Source of the DNA: Burkholderia sp. Bp8992
GTDB lineage: Bacteria; Pseudomonadota; Gammaproteobacteria; Burkholderiales; Burkholderiaceae
DNA: 64,000 nucleotides
Direction: 5' to 3'
Assembly (NCBI RefSeq): GCF_003853705.1
Contig: NZ_QTQI01000001.1
Coordinates: 248,001-312,000, forward strand
Below are positions 45,092-57,000 of this stretch, one piece after another. A model generated the notes under the pieces. That model ran no database searches, had not been told where the DNA came from, and saw nothing but the letters and a program-made list of their open reading frames with translations. The stretch's first letter is position 1. Every line of letters starts with the position of its first letter. Both the position numbers and the translations under genes were made by a program.

Positions 45092-48000
45092 ATGGCAGCA
45101 CGCGCACGTACGGAACGGCAACTTCGCGCAACGGCCTCGCGGTCGGTCCTGAAATCGGAGCTGAGCCCGCTTTACCGGGCGGTCGTGCTGATGCTCGCGG
45201 CGGGCGTGTCGGCGCATGCGCACGGGGCCGGCATCATGAACCTCGGGCAGGTCGCACGTGTGTCCGGTGGCGGCGCGGGCGGCGCCGCCGGCATGCCGGG
45301 CGTGCCGAATCTCGGCGTGTCGCCGCAGCAGGCGCTGCAGGCGAGCCAGCCGTCGATCCGCAACCTCGGCTATGCCGCGCACGCGATCGCCGCGCAGATC
45401 GCCGCGCAGCAGAATGCGGCGGCGGCCGCGGCGAAGCTGCCGTCGACCGTGCCGAACGGGCTGGCGCCGGGCGGGCTGCAGGTGGCGGCGGGCGCGTCGG
45501 GCGATACGAACAATCCGGTGCTGTGGTTCAACGCGAATGCGCCGACGCAGAACACCGACGCGAGCGGCCACGTGAACGTCGACGTGAAGCAGACCGGGCA
45601 GAACGCGGTGCTGACGTGGGAGACGATGAACGTCGGCCGGCAGACCACGCTGAACTTCGACCAGTCGGGCGGCACGCAGACGAACGGCGCGAACAACTGG
45701 GCCGTGCTGAACCGGATCAACGATCCGAGCGGACGGCCGAGCCAGATTCTCGGAAACATCACGGCGCAGGGCGCGGTGTATGTAATCAACCGGAACGGCG
45801 TGCTGTTCGGCGCCGGGTCGCAGGTGAACGTGCATTCGCTGGTGGCGTCGTCGCTCGACGTGCTGAACATGAACAATTACAACCAGACCCTGGTCAACAA
45901 GGTCCCGGTTGTGACGGACAGCAGCCTCGCGCAGGATGCCGCCGGGATCGTCGCGAGCAACAAGCAGTTCCTGAGCCTGCCGGCCGGGACGACGGGCGGG
46001 CTCGCGTATGCGGAGTCGGGCAGTTCGGCCGGGGTGAACGGCAACAGCCGGGTTCCGAACGAGGTGCTCGGCCTGGGCAACCAGGTCAATCTCACGTCTG
46101 CCGGCCAGTATCAGCCGTGGGGTGATGTCACCATCGAGCAAGGCGCATCGATCACCACGCACGCGAACGGCAATGTGAGCGATGGCGGCTTCGTGATGAT
46201 CGCGGCGCCGAACGTGACCAACGCGGGACATATCAAGGCGACGGATGGGCAGGTGGTGCTGGCGGCAGGTGTCGGCGTAAGCCTGCGACCCAACAGCGGC
46301 GCCACGACGAATCCGCAGGTGCTGCTCCCAGAGCTGAGCGGCAAGATCACGCTGCTCGGCTCGAACGGCCAAATGACCGACATCACGCCGGCCGGCACGC
46401 TGACCAATACCGGCATCGTGGAGGCCGCGCGAGGCAACGTGAACCTGCTCGGCAGCCGCGTCGCGCAGAACGGGGTGGTGGGCGTGACGACGAGCGTCAA
46501 CTCGCCCGGCGCGATCACGATTTCCACGGTCGACGAATATCAGTCGAACAATCCGAACGGAGTGGCCTATCTCGGGCAGGGGCTTCAGACGACGGACAGC
46601 ACCGGTGGCGCTAATGACACGCACCGCGCCGGCCTGCTGAGCTTCGGCCCCGATTCGGTGACGACGGTGATGCCGGACGGCAATGGCCAGACGACGCCGT
46701 CGACGCCCGGCGCGACCTTCACGCCGGGCGGCATCGGCATGACGGCCGGCTCGGTATGGTTCCAGGGCGGCTCGCTGATCGAGGCACCCGGTTCGAAGGT
46801 ATCGGTCGGGGCGCTCGCGCCGTCGGCATCGGGCGCCCAGGCGCCGGCCGGCCAGACCGCCGTGCCGGGCCGGATCTATGTCGACAGCGGCGCGACGATC
46901 GACGTGTCGGGTCTCGCGAACGTCGAGGTGCCGATCGCGCAGACGCTCGTGACGGTCGACCGCATCGGCCAGAACGAACTCGCCGATTCGCCGCTGCTGC
47001 GCAACGGGTTTCTGTTCGGCTACAAGAATCTCGTGTTCGACAGCACGCTGACGGGCACGCGCAGCGACGGCGTGTCGTGGGTCGGCAGCCCGATCCTGAA
47101 CCTGTCGGGCTATGTGAACCTGATTCCGCGCACCGTCGACCAACTGCTGACCAACGGCGGTTCGATCATGTTGTCGGGCAACGAGGTGATGACCGCGACC
47201 GGTTCGTCGATGAACCTGAACGGCGGCTACGTGCACGTCGATGGCGGGATCGTCAACACGACGCGGCTGGTCGATGCCAACGGCGCCATCGTGCCGATCG
47301 ACAAGGCGAGCCCGTACGACACCTACGTCGGCGTCGCGGGCCAGTTCACCGAATCTCACCCACGCTGGGGCGTGACGAAGTCCTGGTACAACCCGCTGCA
47401 GACGGCGGGCACGTATCAGGGCGACTACATCGTCGGCGGCAACGCGGGCACGCTCGATATTTATGGGCTGCAGTCCACAGTGCTCGACGGCGACATCAGC
47501 GCGCAGGCATTCGGCGGCGCGAAACAGATGCAGGGCAACAGCCTGCCGAGCGGCGGGACGTTCAACCTCGGCGCCGATCCGAAACTCGACGGCGCCGCGC
47601 TGGTGCACCTGACGTCGAACAACAACGAGGTTGCGTCGGGCACCGCGGGCCTGGTCGTGCTGCAGGACAAGGCGCCGCAGCTTGCCGACATCGCGCCGGG
47701 TTTCTCGATCGATACGCCGCTCGACCAGACGGCGCTGCAGGCGCTGCCCGCGACCGATCCGCGCAATGTGCTCACGACCACCGTGGTGCCGGTCGCGACG
47801 TTGAACAACGGCGGCTTCGCGAACCTGAACGTGACCGAGGACAAGGCGGGCGGCAAGGGCGTCGTGGTGCCGCAAGGCACGCAGCTGAACCTGCAGCCAG
47901 GCGGCTCCATCACCATCAATAGCCCGGTGGCCGGTACCGACGTCAACGTGGCCGGCCGCCTGTCCGTGCCGTCGGGGGTGATTTCGATCACGAGCGGCGG

Positions 48001-51000
48001 CAACGTGATCGTCGGCCCGCAGGGCGTGATCAGTGCCGCGGGGCAGTGGGTAAACAACGACGTGCAGGCGGCGCCCGGTACGACGCCGGGCAACAGCCAG
48101 TTCATCAACGGCGGCAGCATCACGCTCTCCGCGCTGCTCGGATCGAACGTCATCGGCGGCGGGCTGGTGGGCGACACCTCGGGTTCGGTGCTGCTGCAGC
48201 CCGGCAGCGTACTGGACGTATCGAGCGGCGGCGAGATGCTGTCCAACGGCCAACTGCTGATGCAGAACGGCGTGCCTGCCGGACGCGGCGGAAATGTGAC
48301 GTTGCAGGCGTATTCCGCGACGCCGCTGAAACAGTTTGGCGGGTCGGACGGCGCGCCGACCTTGCCCAGCGTACAGCCGACGGCCGGCACGATCGCACTG
48401 GGCGGCACGATCCTGAGCGAAGGGTTTTCGGGCGGCGGCACGCTGACGCTGCAGGCGCTCGGATTCCGGATCGGCGGCGCTGAAGCCGCCGCGTCGCCCT
48501 GGGACGTCTATCTTCCGGAAACCTTCTTTGCACGGCAGGGCTTCGGCAAGTATGTGCTGAATGCGTTCTACGACACGACGGTCGCGCCCGGCGCGTCGGT
48601 TGCCGTCACGCAATTGAATCGTATTCCGGACATGTTTGCACTTCAGCAGGCGGCCACGGGTGCAAACCTGGCGGCGGGCGGCCTGACCACGATCGGGCAG
48701 CTCGATGCGTATCACCGGCAGGCAACGGGTCTCGTCCTGACGGCCGGCAACGATACGTCGTGGCGGCAGGGCCAGCTTGCCACCACGCCGTCGTATCCGG
48801 GCGTCACCGGCGCAGTCACGCTGTCGGAAGGCGCATCGATTCACGCGGATGCCGGCGCGAGCATCGGCCTTGGGTCGCCGGCGCAGGTTACCGTGCTCGG
48901 CTCCATCGTCGCGCCGGGCGGGTCGATCACGCTGAGCGCGGACGGGAACGGCACGAACGCGCTGGCCGGGCAGTTCAGCACCGGTTTCATGAGCGCGAGC
49001 CAGTCGGTCTGGCTCGGCGCGGATGCTTCGCTCGACGTATCGGGCACGGCAGTGGCCAATCCGCTTGCGGCGCCGGTCAAGATCGGCGCGACGGCGGTCG
49101 TGCCGAACACGGGCAAGGTGCTCGCGGGCGGCTCGGTCACGATGTCGAGCGATACGGGTTACGTGGTCGCGCAGTCGGGTTCGAAGATCGACGTATCCGG
49201 CACGTCGGCGACATTCGACCAGTTGCAGCCCAATGGCACATACGCGTCGCAGCCGGTGTGGAGCGACGCCGGCTCGATCACGCTGTCGGCGGCGAACGGG
49301 TTGTTCGTGGATGCGACGCTGGCCGGGCGTCCGGGCGCCGTGCAGGCACGGGGCGGCACGCTGACGATCCTGCCGCGCCAGGCGGACCCGCATAGCAACG
49401 GTTCGACCGCCACCGCGCTCGTGGTGCGGCAAGACGGTACATTCGTGCCCGCGGGCCTGATGCCCGGGCAGAGTTTCTCGTCGGCGATCGATTCGACCAC
49501 CGGCTTGCCGATCGGGCAGTCGAGCGGCGTCCTTCAGTTCGCGGCGGACCGGCTCGACGGGTCCGGCATCGCCAATCTGGTATTGGGCAGCGGCATACCG
49601 CCCAACGGTGCGCCATCAATACCGATCCTGTTTGCCGGCAACGTCACGCTGTCGTTGCCGGAATCCGTGACGTTGAACACGGGGCGCGTCGCCGCCATCG
49701 GCATGGGGCAACTGTCGTCGCTGCTATCAACGCCGGCGCGCAAGGCCGACGGGACGCTCGCGGCCGCCGTCGACGGCTTGCTCGCGCAACCGCAGCCTTC
49801 ACTGGGCACGACGGTCGAGATCGATGCGCCGTACGTCGCGTTGTCGGGGCCGCCCATCCAGTCGCTGTCGAAGCAGTTCAAGCCGGTCGCGGCACTGTCC
49901 GATGCGACGCTGAACGTGAACGCATCCTTTATCGACCTGAAGAACCAGGCCCAGCTCAACAATTTCGCTCATGCGAACTTCACGAGCAGCGGCGATATAC
50001 GCCTGAGCTCGACGAACGCGGGTGGGTCCGCAACTGGCACCGCGCCGGGGATGCTTTATACGCCGGGCAACCTGACGTTCAACGCGGCGGATCTGTATCC
50101 GTCGACCGGTAGCACGTTCGTCGTCGCCGCGGTCGGTCCGACCGATTCGGCCACGGGCAAACCGGTGCCGACGACGGTCACGTTCGCGTCGAACGGCGTG
50201 TCGGGCACGCCGTTGTCGGCGGGTGGCGCGCTGCTCGTGGACGCGACGAACATCGTGCAGGGCGGCACGGTGCGCGCGCCGTCCGGCACGATCGTGTTCG
50301 GCGTGGGCGATCCGTCGAATGCGGCGACGCAGGCCCAGTTTGCCGGGTTGCCGCTCGTCGCGACGGATACGGTGAAGCTCGTGAACGGCAGCGTGACGTC
50401 GGTTTCGAACGGCGGCTTGGTCATTCCGTACGGCGCGACGATCGACGGAGTCGAGTGGCAGTTCAATCCGCTTGCCGGCAACACGACGTCCGACCTGACC
50501 GCGCCGCCCGCGAAATACGTGGGCGTGAACGGCAGCAATGTCGCGCTCGACAAGGGCGCGACGATTGACCTGTCCGGCGGCGGCGACCTGCAGGCTATCG
50601 AGTGGGTGCCCGGCACTGGCGGCACGCGCGACGTGCTGTCGCAATACAACGTGAGCTATGCAAGCGGCAAGGGAGCGACGGCCATACCGATCAATGTCGG
50701 AGCCGGGAACGTCTATGCGATCGTGCCGGGCAAGCAGTCACCGGTCGCGGCGTATGACCCGACCCTCGCGCAGACGATACAACCGTCCACCAATGACAAC
50801 GGCACGGCAACGACCGCGACGGCGACGATGGGCGTCGGGCGGGCGAGCCTGACCGACCCGGTCGGCAAGGCCGTGTATCTGTCGGGCGTGCCGGGGCTGG
50901 CGCCCGGCTACTACACGCTGCTGCCGGGCAAGTACGCGACGCTGCCGGGCGCGTATCGCGTCACGGTGTCGAACACGGCCGGCAATCTCGTGCCGGGCGC

Positions 51001-54000
51001 GAGCCAGGTGCTGCAGGACGGCACGGTCGTGACGGCCGGCTATTTCGCCGACGCGTTGACCGGCAGCCGAAGCGCGACGCCGACGCTGTTCAACGTGCAG
51101 TCGAACAATGTGTGGCAGCAGTACTCGCAATACACGCTGACGGGCGCGAACGCGTATTTCACGAAACTCGCCGCGACGAAGGGCAACGTGACGCCGCCGT
51201 TGCCGGTGGACGGCGGCCAACTGGTGCTGGCGGCGACGAAGGCGCTGTCGCTCGGCGCGACGCTGAATGCGGCCGCCGGTGCGGGCGGCGCGCCGGCCCA
51301 GGTCGACATCGCGTCGCAGGACATCCAGATCACCGGTAACGGCAGCGCGGCGCTGCCCGGCTATCTGCAGATCGGCAGCGACGCGCTCGATTCGCTGAAT
51401 GCGGGCAGCCTGTTGATCGGCGGCACGCGCGCGGCGACGACGAGCGGCGTCACGATCACGCCGATCGCGAACAGCGTCGTCGTGTCCAACGACGGAAGCA
51501 CGACGCTGAAGGGTCCCGAGATCCTGCTCGTCACGAAGACCGACGGCAGCGGCACCGATCCGAACGCGGCAAACGGGCTGCGCGTCGATGCCAGTGCGTC
51601 GATCGCCGCGCAGGGCGATTACCCGGCAGCCAAGGATCAGCCGATCGCGATCGCCGGCGACGGTGCGTTGCTGCGCGTGTCGAACGGCGCGATGGCGCCG
51701 CTGTCGCGCACTGGCGGCACGGGCAAGGGATTGATGACGGTCGGCGCGGGCGCGACGCTCGCGGGCGGACAGGCGCTGCTGCTCGATTCGTCCGGCGACC
51801 TGAAGGTCGATCCGTCCGCCGTGCTGTCGGCCAAGGCGATCACGGCGGACGGCTCTGCGATCACGTTCACCAACGCGAGCGGCGCGTCGGCGGCGAGCCT
51901 GCCGGGCTTCGTCGTCGATCCGGCCGGCCTCGCGCAGTTCGCGAACGCGCAGCAGGTCACGCTGCGCAGCTACGGCGCGATCGGTTTCGTCGGCGACGTG
52001 AACGCGACGTTCGGCAACAGCGTCGATCTGAGTGCGGGCAGGTTCACGAGCGATGGCGGCCACGTCACGCTGAATGCGCAGCAGGTTGCGTTCACGAACG
52101 AGATGGGCGCCGCGCCCGGCACGACGACGGCCGGAAACGGCACGCTGACGGTCAATGCGAAGGAAATCGACTTCGGCACGGGCACGAAGGCGGCCAGCGG
52201 CTTCGGCTCGGCGGTGATGAACGCGACGGCCGGCATCGTCGGCCAGGGTACCGGCACGTTCGACTTCGGCGCATTGCCGGTCACGCTCAATGCGCCGGTC
52301 TACCTTGCCGATACGAGCTCGGCCGCCACCGTGAAGACGACAGGCGCGCTGACGTTGAACGGCGCGTCGGGCAAGGCATTGAAGCGCGACGCGGTCGGCG
52401 GCGCATGGGCCTTCACCGGCGGCACCGTCGTCGACAACGGTGCGACGATCAGCGCGCCGGCCGGCAACGTGACGCTCGAGGCGACGACCGGCAACCTGAC
52501 GATCGGCGGCGGATCGACGGTCAGCGCGGCAGGCGTGTCGAAACAGTTCTTCGACGTGACGCGCTACGCGCCGGCCGGTTCGATTGCGTTGACGGCCGAT
52601 GCGGGCACGGTCGACGTGCAGGCGGGCTCGACGCTCGATTTCTCCGGCGCCAGCGGCGGTGGCGCGGCAGGCAGTCTTTCGCTGTCGGCGCCGCAACAGG
52701 TCGTGAACCTGAACGGCACGATCAAGGGCGGCGCGGCGAGCGGTTATGCGGGCGGGGCGTTCTCGCTGAATACCGGTGGTGCTGCGGACCTCGATGCGCT
52801 GTCGAAGACGCTGGCATCGAGCGGCGTGAACCAGGCGATCACCGTCCACACGAAGACGGGCAACCTGACGCTGTCGCCGGGTAACACGCTGACCGCGCAC
52901 TCGGTGCTGCTGACGGCCGACGGCGGTTCGGGAAGCTCGGCCGATACGGCGAACGGCAACGTGAACGTGCTCGGGACGATCGACGCGTCCGGCAAGGCAG
53001 GCGGTGAGATCGACCTGTACGGCCGCAACGGCGTGGACATCGAAGGTTCGCTGCTGGCACGCGGCTCCGATCCGAACCAGCGCGGCGGCAAGGTCAACAT
53101 CGGCACGACCGCATTGTTCGATCCGACGATCGTCGACGCGAACGGCAACTCGGTCGCGTACAACGCAACCTATGGTTACGAGAACATCCTGCGTGCGAAC
53201 GCGGGCGCCATTACGCTCGGCGCGAATGCGCTGATCGATGTGTCGGGCGGGACTGCCGGCGGTTTGTCGGGCGGCACGGTGAATTTCCGTGCGCCGCTAC
53301 TGGCCGACAACGGCGTGAAGGTCAACCTGCCGGATACGTTCAACGACGGCAAGGGCATCGTCGGCTCGCGCGCGACGACGCTCGAGGCGTATGCGGTATG
53401 GAGCACGACGGACGCGACGACCGGCGCGCAGCACTTCGACGGCGTCATCGACCCGGCGGGGTGGTATGACAAGAGCGGGCATCTGCTGGCCGGCACGTTC
53501 ACTGCACAAGGGACGTCCGGCACGCCGGCGACGTTCTCGTTCGCGCCGGACGGTTCGGGCGGCGGCACGCTGACGAATCAGACGACGGGCGTATCGTCGA
53601 CTGTCACGCAGGTGCAGCTTCAAGGCGGCGATAAGGACATGGGTTTCGGCGGGTTGAACAACATGTACTTCGCGCCCGTGAGCGGCGGCACGAATACGGA
53701 TCACCAGACTTTCTACGGATATCAGAACGGCGATGCATCGACGGCGGCGCCGGGAACGCTAATGGGGTTTGTGCAGCACGGGCTCGATACGCTGGTCGAT
53801 CCGTTTGCTGGCAAGAACATCGCGAACGCACGCATCGTGCCGGGGATCGAGCTCGACAACCCGAGTTCGGCGATCAACGGCGGCGATATTCAGGTGCTGA
53901 CGAACTGGAACCTCGGCGCGGGTACATCGCCGACGAATCTCGCGTTCCGGTTCGATGGGCAAGCGCCGGTCGTGACGCTGCGCGCCGAGAACAACGTGAA

Positions 54001-57000
54001 GGTGAAGGCGAGCCTGTCGGACGGATTCTTCCAGATCGCGAATCCGCTGGGCGGCGGGGGGACGATTCCGGTGCCGCCGTTGTCGACGTTGGCTGCGGCG
54101 CAGACGATTTATGGCGCGTCGGCGGGGCATTACGGGTACGCACTTTCGTTTTGGACGAGCTATGGCCTGGCGTCCGGTCCCGGGCAACCGATCGGAGGTG
54201 CGCCAGACGAAATTGCCGAATACTATGCACTTTATACGGCGTACGCGAATTTCCTGGACCAGACCGCCACGAGCCTTTCGTCGGCGCTGGGACCAGGCTG
54301 GTCGCCGAACGACACCAACGTCGAGATTATCTATGGGATTCGGGCCTCCAACTCCAGCACGATGCTGCCCGGTCAGCCGACGGCTCCGGTTGCGCCGACC
54401 GTGGCCGAGCAGGCGTCGAATCCTGGATCCTATCTGATCTATCTGAATCAGTATCAGAAGTATCTGTCCGATTCTGTACAGTTTGTGGTTCAGCATCAGC
54501 AATGGCCGCTGGTAACCAGCGTCGATGCACCAAAGGTTCAGCCTGTATCTGTCATTGCAACAACGACGATCAGCGTGCCGGCAGTGACGGACAATACGCC
54601 ATCTCCGACGTCGGTTGCGACCGTTCCAATTCCGCTTGTGTCTGCTTCGCTGACGGGCGGCCCGAGCAGTTCCTTCCGCGTAGTGGCAGGGGCGGATCTG
54701 AACAGCACGAATCCGCTGGCGCTTCAGGCGCGGACTGCAGGAAGCGGATCGAACGACAAGAGCGTGACTTTCGACGGGCATACGACGTTCGTCGACAGCA
54801 ATGGTCTGGCAATTCTGGCGCCGACGATGATACGCACCGGTACCGGTTCGATCGATATCGCGGCAGGCAATGACATCGCGCTATTCGACAGCAGTTCGAT
54901 TCAGCCGAACAGTCCTGACATAACCGTTCCCGGTGTGATTTACACAGGCGGCGCGCCTGCGACGGGGGCGCCGGCCGGCACGGGTCTTTCGATCATTCAT
55001 GGCTTGAACAACAATCCGGATATTCTGGTCACGTCCGCCGTCAATCCGGACTCGGCCGGCGATATCACGATTCATGCGCAGGGCGATATCAAGGGCGCGG
55101 AGTATCTGACCGACGTGAATGGGACGGTGACCGGGCGGCAAGGCGCCAACATCAGCCCGTTCTGGTGGCAGTGGATGCAGATCGGCAATCCGACCGGGAT
55201 GGTAGGGGCGACCAATCCCGTGTCGCAGACCGTACAGACGTCGATCAACTTCGGCGCATTCGATCAAGGCGTGTTGAGCGCGGGTGGCAACGTGTCCGTG
55301 TCGGCTGGCGGGAATATTTCCGACCTTTCGGTGTCGCTGCCGACCACGTGGTATTTGACCGGCGCCAATACCGACAATCCCACGGTCAATACGGTTGGCG
55401 GCGGCAACCTGTCGGTGCGAGCCGGAGGGGACATTCTGAGCGGCGGCTATTTCGTCGCAAAGGGAACCGGAACGATCACGGCGGGCGGGAAGATCGGGGC
55501 GGACATTGCGGTGCCTTCGTCAGTCGACGGCCAGCCTGCCGTCACGATGGATACGCTGCTGGCGACACAGGATGGCGTGCTCGACGTAAGCGCGCGACAA
55601 GGCGTCAGCATCGGGCGCGTGTTCGATCCGTCGTATGTGCAGAGCATTGCGCTGTTGAACGCATATAGGCAGCAGGCCGACATGCAGGGCTATTCGTCGA
55701 CGTCCGCCGTTAATATTGTGTCGACGACGGGTGATGTCGCGATCGGCACGCTGTCGAACATCAGCCTGATCGGCGGTGGTTCGACCGAATCCCAGGCACC
55801 GGGGCGCGGCGACTTTTCGTCTGTCCTGCCGGCATCGATGAACGTGACTGCATTGACTGGCGGCATCGCGCTGGCGGCCAGCGGCGTGCTCTATCCGTCT
55901 GCATCAGGCGATCTGAGTCTGATCGCTGATCAATCGGTCACTCTGTCGAGTGTCAACGGAATGGGTTGGGACGGACGTGCGGTGTTCGGCATGTTCGACA
56001 TCGACCCGTCCGCGATGCCGTCGCCGTCGCGACCAAATGTCATCGTTGCCAATCCTACGGATCCGTCTGCGGCGGCGCACAATTCCACAGGGTTGCATGG
56101 TGACGACACGGTACCGGCGCGGATCTACAGTCTGAATGGCGATATCGTCGATGGTGCTCTGCAGGCAGCCGATGTTAACGCCGGTTTCTACGGAAATCTA
56201 GTGCCCGTCGCGATAGACAAGCCCGCTTTGGTTCAGGCAGGGCGTGACATCGTGAACCTGTCGCTTTTCGGGCAAAACCTGCGCAAGTCCGATGTGACGC
56301 GGATCGTCGCAGGGCAAGATATCTACGATACGCCGCTCATACATAACGTCGACGCAGTTATACCAGTGCTGGCGCTGGGTGGCCCTGGGACATTTGATAT
56401 CCAGGCTGGTCGAAACATCGGCCCGCTGACTAGTCAGCTGGATGTCTCGTCCGCCCTGACGAGCCCGGCCGGAAAGACCACTGGCATCAACGCGATCGGC
56501 AACGCAAACAACCCATACTTGCCTCACGAGAGCGCTAGCGTCAATGTGTTGTTCGGTGTCGGGCCGGGCATCGATACCGCGACGTTTGTCTCGTCATATA
56601 TCGATCCGGCAAGATCCGTATCCGGCGTGTCCAGCGCGACGCCCGCGCTCGTTACGTTCATGGAGCAATACGAGGCGGGGCTTTCGGTCGACACGGGGTT
56701 GGTCAACGATCAGCCGGCGATCAAGCCGTTGAGCGCGGACGAAGCGTGGTCGAAATTCAAGGCGCTGCCGCAGTATGTCCAGCAGCTCTTTGCCGAGCAG
56801 GTGCTGTTCAAGGTTCTGACCAGCGTCGGCGAGGATTACAACAATCCCGCCAGTCCGTACTATCAGAAATACGCACGCGGCTACGAGGCGCTCAATACAA
56901 TGTTCCCGGCTTCGCTCGGCTACACGGCCAACAATCTCGGCGGCGGCAGCAACGGTGCGAACAAGCTGACCGACACGGGCGATCTGGACATTCGCAGTAC

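Noticed and set aside
38098-49432. Very long minus-strand frames (over 1,400 residues) opposite the TPR genes and adhesin
   Set aside because: They are arginine/histidine-rich mirror frames of GC-rich coding DNA with no domain signature; the plus-strand proteins have clear families.
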